Assembly (NCBI GenBank): GCA_011009095.1 | Contig: VTPC01090606.1 | Coordinates: forward strand, 107,304-171,303 | DNA from: Ignelater luminosus | Lineage: Eukaryota > Arthropoda > Insecta > Coleoptera > Elateridae | Reading direction: 5' to 3' | DNA length: 64,000 nt | In this document: positions 25,714 through 37,354 of the stretch, piece after piece | Position numbering within the stretch: position 1 is the stretch's first letter | Layout: each line of letters starts with the position of its first letter | Program-made: the position numbers and the translations under genes | The notes under the pieces: generated by a model | Database searches by the model: none | Told to the model about the DNA's origin: nothing | What the model saw: only the letters and a program-made list of their open reading frames with translations

Positions 25714-25780
25714 AGGCCCTGAAAATTATAATTCTAGATCTTATCTTTACTAGGAGTTTTAACCAAGCAAGTTTGACGTG
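25714..25780 (-). pseudogene. tRNA-Thr remnant at the array edge
   Basis: The plus strand AGGCCCTGAAAATTATAATTCTAGATCTTATCTTTACTAG... keeps the order of acceptor, anticodon (TTTACTAG) and D arm (TTTTAACCAAGCAAG), but every stem is broken. This is the last recognisable unit. Confidence 0.65.
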
Positions 25781-28700
25781 GATATTTAGTATCCGTAGAG
25801 AAATAGCAAAAATAGGTTTATGTTAATTTTTTTGAATTGCTAAACAAATTGGAAATACTTGGTAATTGAAGAGTGTTTTAGTGTGTGCCAGAAACCTATT
25901 ACTAAAACCATGCATTGTATTGATTTTATTTCTAGAATTGTTAGGCTTGCAGCATTTTTTGTTCAAGATTAGATAATTTTGGACATTGTTATTGTTTTAA
26001 GATTTCAATTTTCCGCTATGTTGGTAATATAAAAATTCAGACTACTTACGTACTTTGTGCAGTATATTTGGAAATCGTTTTTTAGGAAATGTGCTTGATG
26101 AAGAGTATCTTCATTCATGATACAGTACGTGTTTCTTTCGAATTAATCTTGCCCAAAGACACTTTTTGCCGTATGTAGTGTATCTATAGTAATATTTGTC
26201 CAATATACTAGATATGAATTGAACATTTGTTTAAAAGATTTTTGATTTGGAAAGAATCAAAAGATTTTACTAAATGAAACAGTTGATTTTTCCAATTTCT
26301 TTCAATATTTTTCCTATTGTGTATTTTAAACTTCTTTGATTTGCCCTGCAATGAAGATCGTTATTTTTCTTGATGAAAATTAAATGTGTGTAGAAAAATT
26401 TAAAAATATAATTTATAAAATTTCATGCATTAACCATTTTAAACTGAGAAACTTTTCTAGTTTTTCAGGCTTTGAAAACTTTAGAAACTAATTTTAAATT
26501 CCTTAATTGCTATAAGTAAGAACAAGCCTAATATTATCTCTCTTTTAATCCTTTATGTAGAGCAATAAATCTTTTTCGACAAAAATATGGTTTATTGTTT
26601 TTTCTTTATTTACGAATACTAACGTATCACACTAAAATAGGTTATAATTAGATATGTAAATATCAAGAAAAAGAAAAAACTAGAATAATTCCTACACACA
26701 GTCTACAAAAGTCATCGAGAGATGATCAGTATTTGTGTTAGATAATCTGAACAAAAATAACAAAAGACGCCTGAGAATGAGTTCAACCGTATGTTACAAG
26801 AAAAAAAATCACAAAAAACAGGACAATAACTGGAGACCCCATTCACGGAGACAAATCAGTTTACAGAATATAGAGAAAGGTTATCTGTCTATTCTTTAGA
26901 GTTCAGTTGAGAGGTTGCAAAGGAACTCGGCGGGTAGATGAGAGAAGATAGGGTAAGGGTAAGGGTCACAGTCTCGGGCTAGAACTCTCGGAACGTCAGG
27001 GGAAGTCTTTCCACGGCAGGGGTGTGTAGTCACATTGTAAAAAGCGACACGTTGGAACTGTTGGATGAGCAACGGTGATAAAATTCATTCAGGGGTTTTA
27101 AAAATTGTAACTTTTACGTTGAACAGATTTAAGTAAATTGTTTCACTGAAAGTACTACAGAAAGAATTGATGGTTTTTTTAAATATCAATAACAAATTCC
27201 CCATGACAAAATTGTTTATGTTATTTGACAGAATTATCTGCAATTCCCATTTGCGGTTTTCAGGAATTTATTACTACAACACCCGCAAATTTCTTCTTAT
27301 GTAATGATTCATAAAAAACATTACATTTACATTTTATTTCTGTTACAACATTGATAGTAGAAGAATTTCAAATCAGAATGATCCATCACATTTTTTGACA
27401 AAAGAAAGCTTTGGCCCTAAAACTCTAATTTTCATAAAATAACCACACCTCTTGCTAACAGTACCAATATAATAAACTTTTTTAAAATTTTCATACAATT
27501 ATGTTAATTAAATACCTGTTGCCATACATAATAATACCAAAGATGTTTTTATTAAATTTGTACATCCCTGTACGCGCAGCTGGCGCAACAATTCAGGTGT
27601 TGATCCATCCGTCGTTGTTCTGGGCGCTCCTCCAGGATGCGGTGTCCTGTATCAGGATCTGTCGCCTTGGTAGAGGTACTTGTAACGCCCACGACACCTT
27701 TTATGTTAGAAACACTAGCATTCAGATAAAGGTAAACGATTTTCTTTTTTACTGCTAATAAAAAATTTATTTATGCGTTCGAGTTTCACTTAAAACTAAC
27801 ACTTTAAACAGAGAAACCTCCACAAATTAATTAAGAACTCGAAATTAATTATGTTGGTCTTAATAAATTATATCCTACTAAGAAGGTTTCATTGCTAAAA
27901 AATTATAATTGTTTCCATTGTTTTAAATAAATTCATAAATAATATCTTGAATACTAGGGGGGAAAATTTATTTATTGTTGATATTTATTTATTTAAATAA
28001 TAATTTAATCTAAACAAAACAGTATTTTAGTGCCTTTCAGGATTGTTTTTCCAGGAAACCAAGACCCTTCACCTTATGTTGCTCTAAGTTTTCCGTTAAA
28101 CCAGCCTCAATAGAATTTCCTTCTAGATGTTACACTAATTGTAAGAATCATTTGGATTATTTCCTTTCTTTGTTCTATTTCGTTAATTTTATTAAGGAAA
28201 GACACTACCTTTATCGTTACTTAATTACCGAATGTAAAATTTCAAGTACATTATTATTATCTAATTTACTAATATAAAAGGTGTGGGAATATACATACAT
28301 TCTCGTATGAAATTTTATGTAGGTACCAAGAAACAAAAAAATTACACCGTCACGTCATTAACAAAGAGAATTATGTTTCGGAATTTAAAAAAGAAACTTT
28401 TGTAATGAATAGCTAACGAATTAAAATGTAATTGACATTGTTTCTCTTAGACCAACAAATAAAACAAAATATAAAATGAAATACTCCTGGGTACTATACA
28501 AATGTTTTACACTAATCCCCTAAAACTCAACAACCGTATTTTTCACCGACTGAAATAACTAAGCTCTGACTTTACAGATACTGGTGTCAAAATACAAAGT
28601 AAACGTCATCTTTGTAGTATTTATGGTGTCCAAAAGAATTTAGAAGTTTATTGTGAAGCTAATCCCTAATCTGAGAATTTCTCAAAGTAAATACCCTGGT

Positions 28701-30884
28701 AAACACCATAAATTGATGCTCACGTTTACCGTTAAGTTAGTCGAAATCGTCGAGAATGTCCGGAAGCTTTAATGAGGAATCAATATTCACACATTGTAGG
28801 GCTTACTACAAATTAGTTTATCGAAGGCGAACTGGAATGAAGCTATAAAGGATAAAACTAAAGAATTAACGGGGAACAAGAAGAATTAATTTACCTGTTA
28901 TGGATTCAAAGTGCTATAAAAATGTAAACATTTACAAGCTATAGCTTTCTGTTTTATGTTTTATTGTAGTATAACCTTCGATAAGTACGATGATTAAATT
29001 TTTTTGTTGGTATTTGCTGTGGATGTTCGCAAAGACTGGAAAAAAGGTATGAATATATTATAGCTCTATTAACGTTACAAGCAAATAAATATTAATGACA
29101 ATCTACATTACAATAATTAATATATCAAGTCTACGTTATTACTATTAGTTAGAAGTGGTAATTTATAATTAATTACACAATAAAAAATAATATAATGAGA
29201 AAGCAAAATATACTCAAAAGGTTCTAAAATATTCAAGATTTATTACACCTCTGCGAAACCATTAACAACTTAGTATTATACCTTTTGAGTGTCACCTTTG
29301 TTAAAAATCAAACAATCTAACAAATTAAAACGTTAATACTTCACAATGAATACCTAACTAATAATAAACAATAAGAAGTTATTTATTTTCCTACTCTTTT
29401 ATTTTACATAAATCACAATTCATAAAAACTTCAAACTTCTACATAAATGAAGAATTTAATAACATTCGTGCCACATACCGCGCCATCTATTATTCAATGG
29501 CTATAAACGTAGAATCAGCTATTCCAATTTCAGCTACTGTATTTCACGAATTTGCTGCTAATATCACTGCAATTTTTTTCTACAGTTTCCCTTTTTCCTT
29601 TTTTTTTGTTTAAATAGTTTTTGAAAATTGATTAGTTTTAAGATTCATGTCTCAAGATTCAAATTTTCTTTCTAGTGATTTCAAATATCCTTAAACAATT
29701 CAAACTCTGTTGGTTCAATTCATAATTATTAATTATGCAAGAAATTATTAACTAATTAATTTTAAATTTAAAGCAATGGAGGTAGGTTTCCAACTAAGAA
29801 CCTAAAACAATTAAAAACTCAAACGTGACTTTCTCATATCAATGTTTTCCTTGATGATATTAAAAAATATCAAACATGCGTGCTTTTTAGAAAATACTAA
29901 ATTAATAAAAATGTAAATTGGGAAAAACCATTTTCAGTTGGTTAAAACTTTAAAAGACAAAAGACAGAACTCCACCAAGCCGTCGCCGTCGGACCTTGTC
30001 ACTTGGTACAATTTCTAGTGAGAATCGTGTAGACCAATATACCTTTTTTAATTTAAAATCAAAATTCTTTTCTTTTAGTTCGAAAGTTCTACTTATACTT
30101 GCAAAACAATAAATTTTCATGTTTCTGTTAGGGAGATATTCAGATCTTTTTTAAAGAGATGCATTAGCTAAAAACTATCTCATAGAACAATGCAGGAAGA
30201 ATAGTAGGTACTAAAAATATAATATAGAAATCCAATAAGAAAGGGTATAAAATTATAAATCTGAGGTTTCAAGATTTCTCTTACACATCAAGTTAAAAAA
30301 TCTCTTTTTAAAATTTTTTTTATTCTTGTCTCAGAAGCCTGTTTACACACTTACAACGTAAGACTCATGGAACTGCACAGATGTTACAAAAACGTGAAGG
30401 CTTGGAAAAACAAAAAGTTAAGAACCTCTAACCCTGTTGAGGGAAGACAAAAACTCGATAGTGACAGATTTGTCCAAAATACATTACTCAATCGGAACGC
30501 AGAAACAGACTGGTTTGACCAAGTAATATATTTCTTCCTGAAATTTAATTTCTCAAACTTAATGCCTAACTTTTATGGTGGGTCAAAAGTAGCGAGTTCT
30601 AATTTGTTATATTGCATTGCTGTGGTAGGCCAGTCTTTGATCATAGAAGAAAACTCGTCAGCATGGAATGTAAAAGAGATAAGGAAAACCAACATTATAC
30701 TAAAACATTTTTTTGAAAGATCATATCTAAGTTAAGAAAACAAGCTCAAGATCCAGTCCGTTACCTCCAATTTTGTAAGTATAACAAACAAGGACAATAC
30801 TCAATGAAAGGTTACCTTCAATACTTGCATTTATCTACACAAATTCTTGACCACCAAAAAGTCGTCAAAGATTGAATTTTCAAG
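25781..30884. other. Intergenic with two GC-richer patches
   Basis: No gene is recognised. Patches at 26915-27060 (with GGGTAAGGGTAAGGGT) and 27565-27731 stand out. The second is an open plus-strand stretch ending at a GTAAAC donor-like site (27732). Confidence 0.6.
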
Positions 30885-31350
30885 AAATTGGTAAATCAGA
30901 TGAATTTTGCTTTTGAGGAGAACTAGTCTTGAAAACCAATCCATTCCCCTAAACTTCACCCTCACGCGTTCTACAACAACCTCCTTTTCAAATAGCACCT
31001 GAGGTCAAGTGACACATCGTTTAAAAGCTTTCTCTGTGTAATTACCTAACATCAAATATTAACGTCATAAACCCCAAAAGTCTGGAAAGACTGTGACAGG
31101 AAATTATCAAGAAACGCCGATGGTTTAGCTGGCATTTGTTACTTTTCCTAATTTGAAAATTCAAGAAATAATTTCTCTAAAACAAATCGACAAATTCTGA
31201 AAAGATTTTGAATGATGTGTCACTTAACGCCCCCCGTGCTATTTAACACTTTTAAAGGAGTTGTTGTAGAACGAGGAGAGTGGAGTTTGAGGTGTGAATT
31301 TTCTACCAAAATTGGTCTTCCTAGAAATCAAAATCGACCTGTTTTGCCAA
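30885..31350. repeat. Long diverged inverted repeat (about 170-base arms)
   Basis: The arm at about 30885-31060 is the reverse complement of the arm at about 31165-31350, around a spacer of roughly 100 bases. The strongest match pairs GTTCTACAACAAC, AAATAGCAC and AAGTGACACATC on the left (30968-31018) with the same words on the opposite strand near 31211-31272. Similarity fades outward but AAATTGG and GAATTTTG words still correspond. It could be an old foldback or MITE-like element, or a local inverted duplication. No transposase frame is seen inside. Confidence 0.7.
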
Positions 31351-31854
31351 TTTTTTTCGTTGCAACACGGTTTATATTTCAGGTTATTGTGTTTGTATCC
31401 AGAGTAGTGGAGCATAAGATAGTTGTCAAAGCAAGAAAACTTGTTAGGTTTTGCAAAATCAGAGGAAAGGAGTATGCATGCAGCAGCAAAAACTTTTAAA
31501 AATTGATCAAGCCAAAGAAGATCATTTAGTATAAACAGAAACTATCATCAGTCTCCATGACAAACCAGCGAAGCATAAACCTAGATAAAATAGAAAAGGC
31601 AACTGTCAAAATAAAAGACTGAAGATCACCAATAGAATGACCAATTTCTGCGATAGAAATAAAAGAAAGACAACTATCGACATGTGTTTTACTAAATTCC
31701 CTTCGCCTTCCAAAATTTTTTATAGATAAATTATTATGCAAGGATACACTTAAATAAGTGGGACTTTCTTTCTAGATGTCCAATAAACCTAACAGTAGAA
31801 ACTGTGACATTAAAATATCAATCTCAGCAGAACCATTACGGTGTCCCTAGTAAT

Positions 31855-31988
31855 GGTGGGTTGTACCAACTAAGTTCAAACAGAATTAAGCCTCAACTGC
31901 ATGGAAACGATTATTATTGTAACAATTATTTCTGTTCAGCTTAAGCTTGATCAAAATTTGAAGTTAGTTAGTATTAGTACAACCCTCC
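31855..31988. mobile_element. MITE with GGGTTGTAC termini
   Basis: About 134 bases bounded by inverted ends: the left starts GGTGGGTTGTACCAACTAA and the right, reverse-complemented, starts GGAGGGTTGTACTAATACTAAC. Both continue into GTTCAAA/CTTCAAAT and AATTAAGC/CTTAAGC. It has no coding capacity. Target-site duplication is unclear. Confidence 0.65.
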
Positions 31989-34900
31989 CTAAGACGGATT
32001 ACAACTTTGTCCAGATGGACTTCCAAACCCTTTACTAAGTTTTGTACTCTTTTATTATAAAGAGAACTAGCTTATCTGAAGAACTGGTGATCTTGGCGCA
32101 CTTCTTTTTCTAGTGAGACCTATATATTTATGTACTAGCCTAGAGATATACTCAATTTGCTACCGCTCTATAAGAAGCTACTTTTGTAAGCTTTTTTATG
32201 TCAAGATACCTATTAAATTATAAAAACAAAAATTCTTTTCGGATCTATTACAGATTTGTCATGTACTTGAGATCTAATCACGCATGCTCTCTAAGCCTAC
32301 GGTAATTTGTATAGTGGTCTTACGGTGACCAAATGGAAATTATCACACAGAAAACTTCGTCATGATATTTTACGTGATTTCCAAAACATCAAGAAAATAA
32401 TAAAACTGATATACATGGATTAAATGCAGAAAAATGTAAAAATTATTCTTTTTGTTAACATTTTGACAAGCTTATTTTGATCCGTCTTCATCATCTGCCT
32501 CTTGACAAGGATTCTCAGTATGAACACTTCCAAAACGGTATACACTTTCAATTTCATTTACGTGATATAAAAGATAACAGATTCCAAACGAAACTTCAAG
32601 ACTTAGCACCTTAGAAATGAACTTTGGGACATATGTCTATCTAAATGAATAGAGACGTATTGAGGATTAGAAATCTGCTAATTAAATAGGTACCTTCCTT
32701 TACTTTAGGGGTACCATGTTTTGTTCTAATTTGTTTTGTTATAAATGATTTTCTTAAAAAATACAGGTTATGGACTAAAAGACTTTACTTGAACTGATTC
32801 AGGCCCTTAACCAAAATGAGAAACAGGGTACTTTTACATAGATCAGTTTAAGTACAAAAACATCTTACGTCTTAAGTTAATAAACTTCCCATACAAATCA
32901 CATTACGTGATAATGATAAATATGACAATAATAAAAATAGGAACTGATTAATAACTAATGTTAGCTTGGAAGATAAACCAATAGGGTGGGCTAAAGGCCA
33001 AACGTTTACCAATAATTTATAATCATAGTTTCTGATGGGCATAAATGCGGGAAAATTTGAAACCTTATCAAGCACCAGTAACGGAGCACTGAAACATTTT
33101 TGAAATAAGGCCTTTGTAATTTTGACAAGCATTGTCGACACCATCATGCTGCATCTTTTTTATTTCCACTGCAGCAAAAACGCGCCGACGCTACAGTACT
33201 TTCGACATTGAACTGGATGTTTTATTTTCTCTAGAACTAAAGAGCTGTTTATATTGGTTAAGTTAGCCAAGAGTTAGTCAAGAACTGTTTCTAAAAAGCT
33301 TCAACCGAATTAGATTAGACATTTCAAAGGTTCTTCCTTCCTCTACCAAAGGTTCATCAAAGAAGCAAAAATGTTCCATATACTTACTACTCAGTAATCT
33401 AGGTTGTCTCCTCGAAAAATCTTCCTTTTTGATTATACAAAAGAATCTTTTACAAGAAGACTCTTGGTTCACAAATCTCTGCAAGAAATACTGCCCTTAA
33501 CCCCTAATCCGCGTAACATTATGATTTTTGAAAAGTAAAACAAAAAGTTTTTATGAAGGACGCAGAAAGATAAACATTACTGTCTTCTTGCCAGAAAGAA
33601 TAGAATTTCTAGATTGGAATTTAAGAAAATGGTAATTACTTCATTTGAAAAGGAACAAGTTGATAAAGTCCGTCTGTGTTTTGCTTCGTTTGTTTTATCT
33701 TAGCGAACAGATACTCATGATCTATAAAAGATTCTACAGCGACACTTCATAGAATAAATACTGCCGGTTTATAATTAATAAATAATTCATTTGCATCAGC
33801 CCTAAATCAATTTTAAAATACTTTGAAATCTCTAGAAGAAACTTAATGTTCAAAATATAAAGAACAAAACAAGAAATCCATTTTCTTTGTATTATGTCGA
33901 AAGGAACAAAGAATGAATATTAAAACGTTTATTTTTGCGTAACATTTCACCTTCCAATTGTAAATTGAAACAGATAATAACGTCAATAAAAATGTGTCCT
34001 TATTTTTAAAAAAACGTTTTTAGGTTACGATTAATTAGCATAAAGAACGATTTAGCGGGCAGCTATCACAACACATGAGGTGAGACACAAATAATCGCTA
34101 TTGTCCTATTGTACACTGCGACCAGACCGCATTATCATAAAACCCGGACACCCTATGCGCGCATCGCACCTTCATATCCACTTCATATTTAAATACATGC
34201 TAATCGTAAGGTGTGAAGTGTTTTTCATGTTTGTCCCCATGTTTAGACACAATATTGAAGTGTTTACTATATTCTGAAGTTGCTTTTTTCTCTGTTTCGA
34301 GCTCAAAGCAGCTTACTCACATGAAAGAATTTCCAAATAAATAATACCTACATACATACAATTGACAACGAGCTTTGTTCCAGTCTTACTCTATTTTGGT
34401 TTCTCTATAATTTCCAGAATTAAATTTAGTTTGCACACAAAGATGAATAAATTTCTTAATGTAATGAATAATTATTACATAATAAATAATTAAAATATTT
34501 GTATTTGTTTATTTATTACAGCTGTTTTTTCTCGCCTTTCACAAAACTAATGTAGTTATCTCTGTTATGTTAACTTAGTGTATATAAACACTGTGCATTT
34601 TGAAATTACATTATTGTATGTATTTCTAGATGGTATGTTGTAGTCAAAAAAGTAACAACTACTGCTTAAGATTACTCGAAACAATTTTGATCAACTCTAT
34701 AGGTGTTAACGATCTACTTCTAAGGTTGCTTCCCAATTTGAGTTTCCTGTCTGTATATTAATGTATATTAATGTATTTAATCGTTTTGTATTGTTTGTAT
34801 TCGGCTTTGATTACACATAAAATTGATTTATAGTTAGTAATTATTGAAGTCTGGTTGAAGATGTAATAAATGTAGAAATCCGTTTCCTATTTTGTAAGAA

Positions 34901-36528
34901 CGTCTTATTCCATTTTGAATTACTACTTGTAATTTTTGCTAATAATTATTAACACTCGCCTATCACTGTTGAATGTAGAATTAGAAAACCACAGCAACGG
35001 TACGTGAAAATGTAATGTGATAGTAACTAGTACAGTATAGTATTTATAGTAATAAGTTTGGAGCATACTCTGTACTGTAAAAAAGATATACAAAGTATAC
35101 CATAATGTAATACTAATTGATATAAACTAATTGTACGCACTTAGAATTCAATTATTATTTCCCGTTATAAGCCAATATAAAACAGAAGAAAAAAAGATAC
35201 GACAACAACAAATTCTTTCTGGTATGCGATAGTATGATATCGTTGACTGTCTCTTCCGAAATAAATCTGTGAGAATCAGTAATTTAACAAAAAGGTAAGA
35301 TATTTTATTTAAATATTTCTTGATTTATGTTTAATAAGTAGGTATGTTACTTATTTCTGTACCTATTCTAGTTATTTCCTATATGCTTCTCGTCGGGGTG
35401 TAGATGATTTTAAGATAAAATAATAATATCAGACGAAAAATTAGTTTCAAAATTGGGTAAAGACGTCGCCCATGTTCTTCTATTCTGTCTTCCATTGTGC
35501 TATTTTCCTTGACCATCAAATCTTCTTATTTCATCTTCCCATTTTTTTTTTGCTAGATGCCCCCTTCTTCATCGTCTATCTATGGGTAATCAATTTGTTG
35601 CCATGAAAGCTCGTCGATGCTTGTCCATTCTCTGCATATGCCCTGCTCAGTTCCATTTCAGCTGTTTATAGTTTTCTTTCACACATTACACTTTTGTTAG
35701 TTTTCTTCTTATCTTCTTTTATTTGATAGTTTTAGTATTGCTCTTTTCATTTTTGCTTGTGTTACCACTAGTTAATATGATTTTAATACATATTCAAGGT
35801 GATGACAGTCTCATTCCTATAAGCAGCACATTGCGATGTCACCAGCAATCCCGGCACAGACGATAACAAATTGTATGAATAAACTGGCTTTTGACTGTTT
35901 GTGCTATCTCGTAATTTTTTTGTATTTCTTATACGTTTATGTAAGTTTGAGTCAGTTGATATCAAATAAGGCATAGCAATAGTGTGCAATTGTTAGCCAT
36001 TACGACTAAAAGGTTGGATTTGCTATGAATTGAGCAACTCTTTAATTTTATTAAATACCTTTGTCGCTTTTTCTCTATAATACTCCGATCTCAATCTTTC
36101 AATATAGATTACCAAATTTAATTTCCTTGCAAAGGTCATTGATTTTCTCGACCAACAAATATTATTCTTCCTATAACCACTGAAGTTGAGATTTTAAAAT
36201 ATTCTTCTTCTACAATTGATAGTTTGTTCCGATAATATCAGCTCACATAACAACAGCCGTTACGTTGTTCCAATCAATTTAACTTTACATAGTGAAGCCA
36301 GCTAAAGGAATAAAAAAGCTCGAAGCCTTGTTACGTTGTTTTTTCATTTTATCGGATGGTTGATGATATACTGTAACTGTTCTGGACTTACGAGTATATT
36401 ATTGATGAAATTATTTCATTCAACTTTTTTATTTTTAGTAATTTAATTTAACTCAGTTTCTGGTTTACTATAGCTACTATGTACTTTTATTCATCACCAA
36501 CTTCAGAAACTTCCTGTCATGTTCAATA
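31989..36528. other. Intergenic with a GC-richer patch at 34.05-34.2 kb
   Basis: No gene is recognised. The segment 34050-34200 has several CpGs (GCGCGCATCGCACC) and could be an enhancer; an octamer lies at 33789. Confidence 0.55.
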
Positions 36529-36778
36529 GGTGCGTTCAATAGACTCAGCAGTTGTATGGAAAGCACCATTATTTTGCGCAAAATTCTCAGCAAACTTGGA
36601 CTTTATTAAATATCTCTAGAAATAAATTAAAAATGATATTTCCTTATAATTAACTGTCAAGTTTATTTTTTACATTCAAAGTATTAATATAAAGGTCATG
36701 CTGTTCAGTAGATTACGGCAATTGCTGAAAAGCTAATAGCTGATAATAAGCCCAACTGCTGAGTCCATTGAAAGCACT
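36529..36778. mobile_element. MITE with about 26-base TIRs and TA target duplication
   Basis: About 250 bases. The left end (36529-36554) and the reverse complement of the right end (36753-36778) share RGTGCKTTC and continue TTCAATRGACTCAGCAGTTG, with three differences. Both ends are flanked by TA (left caaTA, right TActg), fitting a TA-targeting transposon such as Tc1/mariner. It is non-coding. Confidence 0.78.
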
Positions 36779-37038
36779 TACTGTTTAGAAATAGACACGT
36801 TAGCAACCATCAGAAAATAACATTCAGCTGTTATTAATGATTTCTTGAATGAAGTTTTCATTTCCCCTTTTGTTCTTGAGTATCTGTCTAAAAGTCTTAA
36901 AAGTATTAGTAACCAGAACCTTAGATTTTTTAAGAACTGTTGAGAATAGGACAACTAGACGTTTTTAAATTCTTCTTTAATAGCTTCATGACAGGAGGGT
37001 TTAGACATCTTAACAATGTCATTATTCGAAAAACTATA

Positions 37039-37350
37039 CAGTGACCAGTAAAAAGTTGACAACAAATTTTTTCAGAAAACTTTTTGCGCTAATAACGTGT
37101 GCATGTCCAAAAACCAAATTAAATTATGTTAAAGGTTCCTTAAAGACGTTCATACATTCGAAAATATTGTTGATTTTCAATTTTAAGCAAAAAGACACCA
37201 TTTTCTGTCAGATAAAGACTTCCTTGGTAGATCAGAAAAGTTTGTATTTATAGCTTTCAGGTACGTACAAATGACTGGCTCAAATCGTTTTTTAAGAAAA
37301 TCAAAAATAAAAATTATTTTCATTTGGTGCGATCTGTTTGGCGGTCACTG
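37039..37350. mobile_element. Tc1/mariner-like non-autonomous element
   Basis: About 312 bases with ends CAGTGACC...GGTCACTG, each flanked by TATA (37035-37038 and 37351-37354). Beyond the perfect 8 bases the left CAGTGACCAGTAAAAAG and right CAGTGACCGCCAAACAG ends stay similar for about 30 bases. CAGTG termini next to TA are typical of Tc1/mariner. The 70-codon ORF inside has no transposase motif. Confidence 0.72.
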
Positions 37351-37354
37351 TATA

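Larger units (their letters stand above)
22725..25780 (-). repeat. Tandem tRNA-Thr array of about ten diverged units
   Basis: Repeated units hold a minus-strand tRNA-Thr gene or remnant plus a conserved spacer. tRNA 3' ends or remnants lie at 22725, 23182, 23438, about 23648, 23919, 24126, 24407, 24718, 25195, 25529 and 25714, so steps are mostly about 200-480 bases. Spacers share words such as GTAAAAA-GATCTGTTTT just downstream of each tRNA, and CAAAAACTRTTGGC followed further on by GACCTACTTC upstream of it. Between 24754 and 25195 the spacer motif occurs twice, which implies one unit that lost its tRNA completely. Internal N's (25276-25532) fall between two near-identical copies. Confidence 0.9.

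Noticed and set aside
30367-30735. 122-codon plus-strand ORF
   Set aside because: No recognisable domain, no promoter or splice context, and background composition.
31212-31499. 95-codon plus-strand ORF
   Set aside because: It overlaps one arm of the long inverted repeat, so its open frame is likely incidental.
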